The position numbers and the translations under genes were made by a program. A DNA stretch of 64,000 bases from positions 1,054,001 through 1,118,000 of the forward strand of contig NZ_CP075524.1 in NCBI RefSeq assembly GCF_025808395.1, given 5' to 3'. Positions 50,226 to 58,985 of this stretch are shown here, in pieces (positions within the stretch are counted from its first letter, which is position 1; each line of letters begins with the position of its first letter). The notes under the pieces were generated by a model. The model saw nothing but the letters and a program-made list of their open reading frames with translations, was not told the origin of the DNA and did not search any database. The stretch comes from Microcella sp. Its GTDB lineage: Bacteria; Actinomycetota; Actinomycetes; Actinomycetales; Microbacteriaceae.

Positions 50226-51557
50226 GTGACGAACGCATCGCGCGGCCCGGCCGCCACTCACCCTGCCCCCGCCCCCTCCGACCCGCGCATCGCTCGCCGC
50301 GCTCGGTGGGCATCACTCGTCGGAACCTCGCTCGAGTCGTACGACTTCTACCTCTTCGCCTACTTCTCGGCGTTCTTCGCCGGCCCGCTGTTCTTCGAAC
50401 CGCTCGGCGAAGTGGGGGCGAACCTCGCCGCGCTCGCGACCATCGGCGTCGCCTTCGTCATCAGGCCCGTCGGCGCCATCGTGTTCGGGCACCTCGGTGA
50501 CCGCATCGGCCGCCGAACGACACTCATCGTCACCATCACCATGATGGGCGTCGCGACCGGACTCATCGGAGTGCTGCCCACGTTCGACCAAGCCGGCTGG
50601 TTCGGTGCGGTGCTGCTCGTGCTGCTGCGCGTCGCGCAAGGCGTGTCACTCGGCGGTGAGTGGGGCGGCGCCGTGCTCATCGCCACCGAGCACGAGAGCC
50701 GTGCCAAACGCGCCTTCGCCGCGGCGATGCCGCAGCTCGGCTCGCCGATCGGGTCGATCCTCTCGGCGGCAGCCTTCATCTGGCTCACGCTCGCCCTCAC
50801 GAGCGAAGAGATCAGCGAGTGGGCGTGGCGCGTACCGTTCTTGACGGCGATTCCCCTTCTTGCGGTGTCGCTCTACCTGCGGCTGGCCGTCACCGAGACC
50901 CCGGTCTTCACCGCGGTGAAAGACGCCGGGCGCGCGCCGCGCATCCCCCTCGCCGCCCTGCTGCGCGCCCAGCCCGTCACGATCGTCGTCGCGGTCGGCG
51001 TCGCGCTGCTCGGCATCGGCTCGTACTCGCTCATGAACACCTACACGCTCAACTACGGGGCAGGCGTGCTCGGCTTCGACTACTACGAGCTCTTGATCGC
51101 GACGACAGCGGGCGGCCTGCTGCAGCTCATCACCATTCCCCTGTTCGGCGCGTGGGCGACCCGCATCGGCTCAGGCCTCGTCGTCGCGATCGGGGCGCTC
51201 GGCACACTGCTCGTCGCGTTTCCGATCTACTTCTTCTTGCAAGAGGCGAGCTTCGCGTTTCTCGTCGGCATGATGATCATCGGCGGCATTCTGCCGACCA
51301 TGAGCTGGGCGGCGCTCGGCGGCATCTTCACCGAACTGTTCGACGAGCGCTACCGCTACTCGGCTCTCGGCTTCGCCTACGCGCTGGCCGCCGTCGTCGC
51401 CGGCTTCGTGCCCGCGCTCACGGGCGCACTCGGCGCTGCCACCGGCAACGCTTGGTGGCACCCCGCCGTGGTGCTCGCGGGCATGTCGCTCATCACCCTG
51501 GTGGCGTCGCTCGTGGCCATTCGCATTCGGGTCGACCGCGACGACGCCCTCGAGTGA
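50226..51557 (+). CDS. MHS family MFS transporter
   Basis: Metabolite:H+ symporter of 443 aa with 12 helices. Family features are SLVGTSLESYDFYLFAYFSA at the start, GHLGDRIGRRTTL (motif A, about 88-100), RVAQGVSLGGEWGGAVL and the loop YLRLAVTETPVF. Known members import shikimate, alpha-ketoglutarate, citrate or betaine; the substrate here is unknown. The GTG start is 9 nt after TACGCT. It is probably transcribed separately from the SARP gene. Confidence 0.9.
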   Translation: MTNASRGPAATHPAPAPSDPRIARRARWASLVGTSLESYDFYLFAYFSAFFAGPLFFEPLGEVGANLAALATIGVAFVIRPVGAIVFGHLGDRIGRRTTLIVTITMMGVATGLIGVLPTFDQAGWFGAVLLVLLRVAQGVSLGGEWGGAVLIATEHESRAKRAFAAAMPQLGSPIGSILSAAAFIWLTLALTSEEISEWAWRVPFLTAIPLLAVSLYLRLAVTETPVFTAVKDAGRAPRIPLAALLRAQPVTIVVAVGVALLGIGSYSLMNTYTLNYGAGVLGFDYYELLIATTAGGLLQLITIPLFGAWATRIGSGLVVAIGALGTLLVAFPIYFFLQEASFAFLVGMMIIGGILPTMSWAALGGIFTELFDERYRYSALGFAYALAAVVAGFVPALTGALGAATGNAWWHPAVVLAGMSLITLVASLVAIRIRVDRDDALE

Positions 51558-51664
51558 GGGGCTGACTCGCCTCTGCCTCTAGCCTTCGGCGGCTGTCGAG
51601 CCATAGTCTGAGCCGCAGCGGCCGCACGGCTGCCGTCGACCTAGTGCACAGGGAGGCCACCGTC

Positions 51665-52300
51665 ATGAGCGACCCCACCCCCGACGACGCGCCCACCGAG
51701 GCGTTCGCCGCACCCACCGTGCCCTTGCCCGAGCAGCCAGCTGCCGGGGGCGAACCACCGAGCGACGAGCGCAAGAACCGCACACTGCTCATCGCTCTGC
51801 TGTCGGTCGCCGGCGCGATTCTGCTCGCCCTCATCGTGCTCATCGCCGTGCTGCTCGGAGGTCAGGGCGACCCCGAGCCAGCACCGCTGCCGACCGAGAC
51901 GTTGAGCGAGTCGCCGACGCCCTCGCCCGAGCCGACCGAGAGCGAGTCGCCCGAGCCCGAGCCGTCTGAAGAACCCGAGGCCTCGGCGAGCGCCCCGCCG
52001 CCGCCGCCGCCCCCGCCGCAGAGCCCGAGCTTCGCCACCTTCAGCGGGCCGAACAAAGCCAACTGCCCTGACACGTCGAGTTCGGTCGAGATCACCTGGA
52101 GCTGGAGCAGCAGCAACGCTGTCAACGCATGGTTCGGCATCGGCACGAACAACGCGAAGCTGCAGCCATACGAGCAAGTGCCGACGACGGCGACCTACAC
52201 GTTCTACTACCAGTGCTCTGAGGCCAGCCAGATCTACACGGTGACGCTCGAAGACTCGGCAGGCCGACTGACGCACAAGACGGTGACAGCCACGCGGTAG
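51665..52300 (+). CDS. membrane-anchored protein with Pro/Glu-rich linker and C-terminal beta domain
   Basis: A 211-aa protein with a cytosolic N-terminus (1-40), one transmembrane helix (about 43-66), an external Pro/Ser/Glu-rich linker (about 68-122, with a run of about 8 prolines) and an Ig-like C-terminal domain (about 125-211) with two Cys. No family is recognised. ATG 51665 is set by GGGAGG 9 nt upstream. It probably displays a small domain through the cell wall. Confidence 0.75.
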   Translation: MSDPTPDDAPTEAFAAPTVPLPEQPAAGGEPPSDERKNRTLLIALLSVAGAILLALIVLIAVLLGGQGDPEPAPLPTETLSESPTPSPEPTESESPEPEPSEEPEASASAPPPPPPPPQSPSFATFSGPNKANCPDTSSSVEITWSWSSSNAVNAWFGIGTNNAKLQPYEQVPTTATYTFYYQCSEASQIYTVTLEDSAGRLTHKTVTATR

Positions 52301-52399
52301 TGCGGTGCTTCTGGGCTCGTCCCGATACCATGGGGCGACCCTGACATTCAGGCACCTCAACCCTTGACACGGTGCCGCACATACCGAAGCGAGACCGCG

Positions 52400-54988
52400 A
52401 TGACTCACGCCAGCCTGCCCGAGAAGCCCGCCCTGGAAGGCCTGGAGGGCAAATGGGGCGCGGTGTGGGAATCGAACGGCACCTATCGCTTCGATCGTCA
52501 GGCGGCGGTGGATGCTGGCCCAGACTCGGTCTACGCGATCGACACTCCCCCGCCCACCGCCTCGGGCTCGCTGCACATCGGCCACGTCTTCAGCTACACC
52601 CACATGGACCTCGCTGCACGCTTTCAGCGCATGCGCGGCATGAACCTCTTCTACCCGATGGGCTGGGACGACAACGGGCTGCCGACCGAGCGCCGCGTGC
52701 AGAACTACTACGGTGTGCGCTGCGACCCCACCCTGCCCTATGAGCCCGACTTCACCCCGCCCTTCGAGGGCGGCGACAACGCGAACTCGAAGGCCGCCGA
52801 TCAGGTGCCGATCAGCCGCCGCAACTTCATCGAGCTGTGCGAGCGGCTCACCGTCGAAGATGAGCAGCAGTTCGAAGACCTGTGGCGCACTCTCGGCCTG
52901 AGCGTCGACTGGAGCCAGACCTACCGCACGATCGGCGACGACGCGCAGCGCGCCGCCCAGCGCGCCTTCCTGCGCAACCTGGCGCGCGGAGAGGCCTACC
53001 GCGCCGACGCCCCGACGCTGTGGGACGTCACGTTTCGCACTGCCGTCGCGCAGGCAGAGCTCGAAGACAAAGAGATGCCCGGCGCCTTCCACCGGGTGAG
53101 CTTTCACCGGCCAGACGGCGGCACGGTCGAGATCGAGACGACGCGCCCCGAGCTCATCGCCGCCTGCGTGGCCCTCGTCGCGCATCCTGATGACCCCCGC
53201 TACCAGCCCCTCTTCGGCAGCACCGTGCGCACGCCGCTGTTCGGAGTCGAAGTGCCCGTCGTGGCTCACCACCTGGCGCAGCAAGACAAGGGCTCGGGCA
53301 TCGCCATGGTCTGCACCTTCGGCGACGTGACCGACGTGGTCTGGTGGCGCGAGCTCGACCTGCCGATGCGCCCCATTCTCGGCAAGGATGGGCGCATTCT
53401 CGCCGATGCGCCCTCAGGTCTCGAGGGCGAGGCCGTCGAGACCTACGCCGAGCTCGCGGGCAAGACGGTCTTCAGCGCGAAGGCGCGCATGGTCGAGCTG
53501 CTGCGCGAGTCAGGCGACCTCATCGGCGAGCCACGCCCCATCACGCACCCGGTCAAGTTCTTCGAGAAGGGCGACAAGCCACTCGAGATCGTGACGACCC
53601 GGCAGTGGTACATCGCGAACGGTGCACGCGACGAGGCGCTCAACGCCCGGCTGCTCGAGCGAGGCCGCGAGGTGGCTTTTCACCCCGACTTCATGCGCGT
53701 GCGCTATGAGAACTGGGTGGGCGGCTTGAGCGGCGACTGGCTCATCTCGCGCCAGCGGTTCTTCGGCGTGCCGATTCCGGTCTGGTACCGCCTCGACGAG
53801 CACGGCGAGCAGACCGGCGAGCCGATCGTGCCGACCGAAGACCAGCTTCCGGTCGACCCCTCGTCGATGCCGGCCCCGGGGTTCGACGAAGCGCAGCGCG
53901 GGCAACCGGGGGGCTTCATCGGCGAGGTCGACATCATGGACACCTGGGCGACGTCATCGCTCACGCCGCAGATCGCCGGCAAGTGGGAAGACGACCCAGA
54001 GCTCTTCGACCTGGTGTTTCCGTACGACTTGCGCAGCCAGGGTCAAGACATCATTCGCACCTGGCTGTTCTCGACGGTGCTGCGCGCAGAGCTCGAGCAC
54101 GGCACGGTGCCGTGGAAGCACGCGGGCATCTCGGGCTTCATCGTCGACCCCGATCGCAAGAAGATGTCGAAGTCGAAGGGCAACGTCGTCACGCCCGCCG
54201 CGATGCTCGACGAGCACGGCAGCGACGCCGTGCGCTACTGGGCCGCGTCGTCACGACTCGGCACCGACGCCGCCTTCGACCCGCAGAACCCGAAGCAGAT
54301 CAAGATCGGGCGACGCCTGGCGATCAAGGTGCTCAACGCCGCCAAGTTCGTCTACTCGTTCGAGGCGCCCGCAGGCACTGCGTCGGGAGCCGATGCTGTG
54401 ACCGAGCCGCTCGACATCGACATGCTCGCGACCCTCGGCGAAGTGGTCGCCACCGCGACGCGCGCCTACGAAGAGTACGACCACGCGCGAGCCCTCGAAG
54501 TCGCCGAGCAGTTCTTCTGGACCTTCACCGACGACTACCTCGAGCTCGTGAAAGAGCGGGCGTACGGTTCGCAGGGTGCAGAGGGCCAGGCGAGCGCGGT
54601 GTCTGCCCTGCAGCTCGCGATCGACGTCTTCGTGCGCCTGTTCGCGCCGGTGCTGCCGTTCGCGACCGAAGAGGTGTGGAGCTGGACTCACGACTCGTCA
54701 GTGCACACGGCGCCCTGGCCGACCGTCGACGAGCTGGGTGTCGACGCTCAGCATGGCGGGCTGCTGCCGCTCGTCTCTGAGGCGCTCATCGGCATCCGCC
54801 GCGCGAAGACCGACGCGAAGGCCTCGCAGAAGACTCCCGTGACGCGGGCTGTCATCGCCGGCCCCGCGCTGCTCGAGCACGCCGCGGGCGACCTCGCGGC
54901 GGTCGGGCGCATCGCCTCGCTCACGATCACTCCGGCCGACGAGGTGTCGGTGCTCGAGATCGAGCTCGGCGAGCTTCCGCAGGCCTGA
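52400..54988 (+). CDS. valS: valyl-tRNA synthetase
   Basis: Class Ia synthetase (862 aa) that charges tRNA-Val. The HIGH-type motif is SGSLHIGHVFSYTH (about 55-68) and the KMSKS loop is KKMSKSKGN (about 585-593). The CP1 editing domain and anticodon-binding domain are present. The C-terminus ends after a short domain and appears to lack the long coiled-coil of E. coli ValRS. ATG 52400 is chosen as the start consistent with family length. It is not adjacent to folC, unlike in many bacteria; ileS occupies that place here. Confidence 0.94.
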   Translation: MTHASLPEKPALEGLEGKWGAVWESNGTYRFDRQAAVDAGPDSVYAIDTPPPTASGSLHIGHVFSYTHMDLAARFQRMRGMNLFYPMGWDDNGLPTERRVQNYYGVRCDPTLPYEPDFTPPFEGGDNANSKAADQVPISRRNFIELCERLTVEDEQQFEDLWRTLGLSVDWSQTYRTIGDDAQRAAQRAFLRNLARGEAYRADAPTLWDVTFRTAVAQAELEDKEMPGAFHRVSFHRPDGGTVEIETTRPELIAACVALVAHPDDPRYQPLFGSTVRTPLFGVEVPVVAHHLAQQDKGSGIAMVCTFGDVTDVVWWRELDLPMRPILGKDGRILADAPSGLEGEAVETYAELAGKTVFSAKARMVELLRESGDLIGEPRPITHPVKFFEKGDKPLEIVTTRQWYIANGARDEALNARLLERGREVAFHPDFMRVRYENWVGGLSGDWLISRQRFFGVPIPVWYRLDEHGEQTGEPIVPTEDQLPVDPSSMPAPGFDEAQRGQPGGFIGEVDIMDTWATSSLTPQIAGKWEDDPELFDLVFPYDLRSQGQDIIRTWLFSTVLRAELEHGTVPWKHAGISGFIVDPDRKKMSKSKGNVVTPAAMLDEHGSDAVRYWAASSRLGTDAAFDPQNPKQIKIGRRLAIKVLNAAKFVYSFEAPAGTASGADAVTEPLDIDMLATLGEVVATATRAYEEYDHARALEVAEQFFWTFTDDYLELVKERAYGSQGAEGQASAVSALQLAIDVFVRLFAPVLPFATEEVWSWTHDSSVHTAPWPTVDELGVDAQHGGLLPLVSEALIGIRRAKTDAKASQKTPVTRAVIAGPALLEHAAGDLAAVGRIASLTITPADEVSVLEIELGELPQA

Positions 54989-55264
54989 GCGCAGCATCCC
55001 GGGCGGTGCTGGCGGCGCGTGGTGCGCGCCCTGGTCATGGCGCTGGTGCCCATCGCCCTGTCGCCCTGTCGCCTAGACCCGGTGATTTGCGCGACACGCC
55101 GTGTCGACAGCGCGACACGCCGGGGCGGGGCGAGAAGACCGGGGTGAGCGGACAATCCGAGGTGCGTGCGGCGCTCGCTGCAGCAGCCAGCGAGTCGTGC
55201 AGAGCCGTCGCGCGCCGCCGCCCCCGCACCGCCGCCATCGCCGCCAGTGCGAGAGACTGGAGGC
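54989..55264. other. 276-bp intergenic region with short repeats
   Basis: After valS there is a 6-bp hairpin (55014-55019 with 55025-55030), a duplicated CCCTGTCGC, and two copies of GCGCGACACGCCG (55089-55101 and 55110-55122). CGACAC-GCC-GTGTCG (55092-55106) is an inverted repeat. No gene is seen. Confidence 0.6.
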
Positions 55265-55720
55265 ATGAGCGACTCCAGCGCCGCGCGCGTGCGGCCGATC
55301 GACACTGGCGACGAAGCTCGATGGCGCGAGCTGTTCACCGCCTACGGGGTCTTCTACGAGACCGCGTTCAGCGACGAAGTTCTCGACGGTGTGTGGACGT
55401 GGCTCATGGATGCCCACCACCCCCTGTTCTGCCTCGTCGCCGATCTCGACGGCGAGGTCGTGGGCTTCGCGCACGTGCGCGAGCAGCCTGACACCTTCAC
55501 GGCCGGCCCCGGCTGGTTTCTCGACGACCTGTACACCGTGCCCGAGGTGCGGGGCTCGGGCGCGGGAACTGCCCTGCTCGAGGCGATCGCCGAGCACGCC
55601 CGTGCGCACGGCGGCGGCACCGTGCGGTGGATCACCGCCGCCGACAACGAGCGCGCACAGTCGGTCTACGATCGGCTCGCGACCCGCACGAGCTGGGTCA
55701 CCTACGAGTGGGAGGTCTGA
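55265..55720 (+). CDS. GNAT family N-acetyltransferase
   Basis: A single-domain acetyltransferase of 151 aa. The acetyl-CoA motif A is LDDLYTVPEVRGSGAGTALLEAIAEHA (about 85-112), and motif B includes WITAADNERAQSVYDRLA. The substrate is unknown. ATG 55265 follows GAGACT by 6 nt and GGAGG by 1 nt, so it is probably leaderless. A 78-aa gene follows 3 bp later. Confidence 0.9.
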   Translation: MSDSSAARVRPIDTGDEARWRELFTAYGVFYETAFSDEVLDGVWTWLMDAHHPLFCLVADLDGEVVGFAHVREQPDTFTAGPGWFLDDLYTVPEVRGSGAGTALLEAIAEHARAHGGGTVRWITAADNERAQSVYDRLATRTSWVTYEWEV

Positions 55721-55723
55721 GCC

Positions 55724-55960
55724 ATGCAGCTCGGAACCCGGTGGTCGGTCGGCGACGATCCGCCCGCGCGCCTCGCTGACGAGGTTCGATGGGCGATCCG
55801 CGCCGTCGAGGCAGAACTGGTCGAGCTCGACACGAGCTCGTGGCGGTGGACGCTCACCTGGTTGGAGGGCCGCCCCGTCGTCGAGCTCGACGACGGAACG
55901 ACCATTCGCGTCGCACCTGACGGCTCGGTCACGATCGTGGGCGCAGACGCACTCGACTGA
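55724..55960 (+). CDS. 78-aa hypothetical protein
   Basis: A small soluble, acidic protein of 78 aa with no signal peptide or membrane segment. It is predicted to have a helix (about 15-35) and then beta-strands (WRWTLTWLEGRPVVELDDGT). A GGGAGG site lies 9 nt before the ATG, inside the end of the GNAT gene, indicating co-expression. No family is recognised. Confidence 0.75.
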   Translation: MQLGTRWSVGDDPPARLADEVRWAIRAVEAELVELDTSSWRWTLTWLEGRPVVELDDGTTIRVAPDGSVTIVGADALD

Positions 55961-55981
55961 GCGCGCTTCGGCCCGCTGTCG

Positions 55982-56206
55982 TCAGGAGTGGAAGCCGTAG
56001 CGTGGCCGGGCGTCACGCAGTGCGACTGCCGCTTCGCGAGCCAGCAGCCGCTGACGGGCGTCGTGGTCGCACGATGCGAGCTGCGCTCGGCCGACGGGGA
56101 TGGCTCGCCCCCACGCGACGAGCGCGAGGCCGGTCGAGATGAGAAGGGTGCGCACGAAGGGCTGTCGGTGGCACTCCACTGACAGCGGAATGGCGGCGGT
56201 GCTCAT
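55982..56206 (-). CDS. 74-aa protein coupled to an ArsR-type regulator
   Basis: A 74-aa protein with one moderately hydrophobic segment (about 18-35) and a basic C-terminal half with RQRLLAREAAVALRDARPRYG. The ATG overlaps the regulator stop (ATGA at 56203-56206), the main evidence that it is real. Function is unknown; it may be a small membrane-associated partner. Confidence 0.7.
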   Translation of the reverse strand: MSTAAIPLSVECHRQPFVRTLLISTGLALVAWGRAIPVGRAQLASCDHDARQRLLAREAAVALRDARPRYGFHS

Positions 56207-56850
56207 GGCTGTGCCTCTTTCTGGTCGAAATCGGTGTCTGGGGTGTGGGGCTGAGGAATCTCGACCCCGTCGAGAACGGGAAAACCGAAGTACTGCACTT
56301 GCACCGGTCGAGAGCCGGGCACGCGTTGGCCTCGATACCGGGTGGTGAACTCGGTGATGAGGTCGATGATGGCCTCGTTGAGCTCGGTGAGCTGCGGCGC
56401 GGTCACGTGCAGGCTCGCCGAGTGCAGCACGGTGGCTTCGAGCCAGTTGCTCGGCAGTTCTTCCATGCCCCGATCGACGATGTCGCGCACTCCCGCTTCG
56501 CGGTGGTGCAGCCACTCGCGCATGACGACGCGCGAGGCTGCTTTGCTGGCGGCACTGTCGTCGAACTCTGGGCTGCCGATCTGGATGGGGCCAGGCACGC
56601 GCTCCCACCACCGCTCGCGCCCGGTGCCACGGTCGGCTACTTCACGCACGTAGTTGTGCTTCTCGAGCTGCCGCAGGTGGTAGCTCGTGGCGCCGCTCGA
56701 CTCTCCGAGACGATCAGCGAGCGTGCTCGCCGTGTGCGGGCCGTAGGTCGACAGCGCTTCGATGATCTGCACGCGCAGCGGGTGCGCGAGCGCCTTGAGG
56801 CTGTCGAGGTCGGCGACACGCGCCTCGTGCTCGACTGGGTGATCTGTCAT
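56203..56850 (-). CDS. ArsR-type winged-helix regulator
   Basis: A 215-aa regulator with an N-terminal ArsR-like winged helix (about 12-85: LKALAHPLRVQIIEAL, then SGATSYHLRQLEKHNYV and a wing RGTGRERWWERV) and a C-terminal domain of unknown ligand. No Cys metal site is seen, so it is not a classical metal sensor. ATG 56850 is preferred since a TACGCT box lies 7 nt upstream with TTGCAA 17 bp further. Codons upstream of this come from the repeat array. It diverges from the M3 peptidase gene. Confidence 0.88.
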   Translation of the reverse strand: MTDHPVEHEARVADLDSLKALAHPLRVQIIEALSTYGPHTASTLADRLGESSGATSYHLRQLEKHNYVREVADRGTGRERWWERVPGPIQIGSPEFDDSAASKAASRVVMREWLHHREAGVRDIVDRGMEELPSNWLEATVLHSASLHVTAPQLTELNEAIIDLITEFTTRYRGQRVPGSRPVQVQYFGFPVLDGVEIPQPHTPDTDFDQKEAQP

Positions 56851-56867
56851 GTGCATCAGCGTAGCAA

Positions 56868-56927
56868 TGCAAACATTTCTTTGCAAGCACTTCTTTGCAT
56901 GACTTTCTTTGCAAGAGAATCTTTGCA
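56868..56927. promoter_or_regulatory. 14-bp-period TTTGCA repeat array in a divergent promoter
   Basis: TTTGCA occurs at 56880, 56894, 56908 and 56922, exactly 14 bp apart, each preceded by TC or TTC; TGCAAA at 56868 is the inverted partner of the first. The array overlaps the regulator's -35 (TTGCAA) and abuts the peptidase -10 (TAGGCT, 56937-56942). It is probably the operator for the ArsR-type regulator. Confidence 0.7.
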
Positions 56928-56948
56928 CGATCAGCGTAGGCTGAAGCC

Positions 56949-58979
56949 ATGTCGAACCCGTTCTTCGCCGCGAGCACCCTTCCCTACCAATTGCCGCCCT
57001 TCGCCGACATCGCCGATGAGCACTACGGCCCCGCGATCGAGCAGGGGATGGCCGAGCAGCTGCGAGAGATTCGGTCCATCACCCGACGCCGTGACATGCC
57101 GACCTTCGAGAACACCATGGTGCCGCTCGAGTCGAGCGGGCAGCTGCTCACCCGGGCCCTGCGCGTCTTCTACAACAAGGCCTCTGCCGACTCGAACGAC
57201 GCGACGAACGCGCTCGAAGAAGAGCTCGCGCCGAAGCTCGCCGCGCACGATGACGCCATCAGGCTCGACTCGGCGCTCTACTGGCGCATCGATCAGCTGC
57301 ACCAGCACCTCGACTCGCTCGAGCTCACCGCCGAGCAGCGCTACCTGGTCGAGCGGTGGCACCGCGAGATGACTCTCGCCGGCGCCGGGCTCGACGACGA
57401 CCAAAAGAGGCGACTGAGCGAGCTCAACGCGAGACTCTCGACGCTCACCACCCGCTTCGAGAAGAACCTGCTCGCCGACACCAACGAGCTCGCCGTCGTC
57501 ATCGACGACCCCGCCGAGCTCGACGGGCTCAGCGCCGGTGAGATCAGCGCTGCTGCTCAGGCCGCCACCGATCGCGGGCTCGACGGCAAGTATCTGGTCA
57601 CGCTCGTGCTGCCGACGGGGCACCCGTGGCTCGAGAGCCTCACGAACCGCGAGGTGCGCGCGCGCATCATGGCCGCGTCTCGCGCACGCGGCAGTCGCGG
57701 CGGCGAGCACGACAACCGCGAGGTGCTGCTCGAGATCGTGCGCTTGCGCGCCGAACGGGCAACCCTGCTCGGCTTCGAGAACCACGCGGCGTTCGTCACC
57801 GCCGACCAGACGGCGAAGACTCCCGCCCGCGTCGCCGAGATGCTCGAGCGGCTCGCCCCCGCCGCTGCACGCAACGCCGCCGCCGAGCAGGCGAAGCTCG
57901 AAGCCCTCGCGGGCCATCCGATCGCGGCGCACGACTGGGCCTACTACAACGAGAAGGTGCGCAAGGCCGAGTTCGACGTCGACTTCGGCGAGCTGCGGCC
58001 CTACTTCGAAGCCGAGCGCGTGCTGCAGCAGGGCGTCTTCGCCGCCGCCACGAAGGTGTACGGCATCACCTTCCACGAGCGCGACGATCTCGTCGGCTAC
58101 CACCCCGAGGTGCGCATCTTCGAGGTGCGCAATGACGACGGCACCGAGCTGGGGCTCTACCTGCTCGATCTCTACACCCGCGACAGCAAGCGCGGCGGCG
58201 CGTGGATGAATGAGCTCATCGGGCAGAACACGCTGCTCGAGCATCCGACGATCGTCGTCAACAATCTCAACGTGCCGAAGCCCGCCGCGGGCGAGCCGAC
58301 GCTGCTGACCTACGACGAGGTCAACACGTTCTTCCACGAGTTCGGCCACGCGCTGCACGGCCTCTTCGCGCACGTCACCTACCCGCGGTTCACGGGCACG
58401 AACGTCTACCGCGACTTCGTCGAGTTTCCGAGCCAGGTGAACGAGATGTGGATGCTCTGGCCCGAGATCGTGGGCGACTACGCGGTGCACCACCTCACCG
58501 GCGAACCGATTCCGGCCGAGACGCTCGACAAGATCCGCGCCAGTCAGACCTGGGGTGAGGGCTTCGCGACGAGCGAGTACCTCGCCGCGGCCCTGCTCGA
58601 CCAGGCCTGGCACACGCTCAGCCCCGAGCAGGCAGCAGCCGTGACGGATGTCGCCGCCTTCGAAGCCGAGGCGCTGCAGCGGGCGGGCCTCGACAACCCG
58701 GCCGTGCCCACGCGCTACTCGAGCACCTACTTCGCCCACACCTTCTCGGGCGGCTACGACGCCGGCTACTACAGCTACATCTGGAGCGAAGTGCTCGACG
58801 CCGACACCGTGCAGTGGTTCGAGCAGAACGGCGGGCTCACGCGCGCCAACGGCGACCGGTTTCGGCAGTACGTGCTGGGGTTGGGCGGCGCGGGCGACCC
58901 GCTCGACGCCTACCGCGAGTTCCGCGGGCGCGACGCGGTCATCGAGCCGCTGCTCGAGCGCCGCGGGCTCGTCGCCTGA
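56949..58979 (+). CDS. M3 family metallopeptidase (peptidyl-dipeptidase Dcp-like)
   Basis: Cytosolic zinc peptidase of 676 aa in the thimet oligopeptidase/Dcp family. The zinc motif HEFGHALH is at about residues 462-469, with the third ligand Glu in the downstream FVEFPSQVNEMW block. The C-terminal YAHTFSGGYDAGYYSYIWSE-type sequence (here YFAHTF...) matches Dcp. It would trim oligopeptides from protein turnover. ATG 56949 is 6 nt after TAGGCT, so it is probably leaderless. Expression is likely governed by the TTTGCA array. Confidence 0.94.
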   Translation: MSNPFFAASTLPYQLPPFADIADEHYGPAIEQGMAEQLREIRSITRRRDMPTFENTMVPLESSGQLLTRALRVFYNKASADSNDATNALEEELAPKLAAHDDAIRLDSALYWRIDQLHQHLDSLELTAEQRYLVERWHREMTLAGAGLDDDQKRRLSELNARLSTLTTRFEKNLLADTNELAVVIDDPAELDGLSAGEISAAAQAATDRGLDGKYLVTLVLPTGHPWLESLTNREVRARIMAASRARGSRGGEHDNREVLLEIVRLRAERATLLGFENHAAFVTADQTAKTPARVAEMLERLAPAAARNAAAEQAKLEALAGHPIAAHDWAYYNEKVRKAEFDVDFGELRPYFEAERVLQQGVFAAATKVYGITFHERDDLVGYHPEVRIFEVRNDDGTELGLYLLDLYTRDSKRGGAWMNELIGQNTLLEHPTIVVNNLNVPKPAAGEPTLLTYDEVNTFFHEFGHALHGLFAHVTYPRFTGTNVYRDFVEFPSQVNEMWMLWPEIVGDYAVHHLTGEPIPAETLDKIRASQTWGEGFATSEYLAAALLDQAWHTLSPEQAAAVTDVAAFEAEALQRAGLDNPAVPTRYSSTYFAHTFSGGYDAGYYSYIWSEVLDADTVQWFEQNGGLTRANGDRFRQYVLGLGGAGDPLDAYREFRGRDAVIEPLLERRGLVA

Positions 58980-58985
58980 TCGCGC

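Noticed and set aside
50211..50240. TGACG pair at 11-bp spacing near the MHS start, as a possible second SARP site
   Set aside because: Only two 5-bp copies, one covering the start codon, and a different sequence from TGTCACG.
56931..58739. 602-aa open frame antisense to the M3 peptidase
   Set aside because: The sense frame has the HEFGH motif and promoter; the antisense frame only reflects codon bias.
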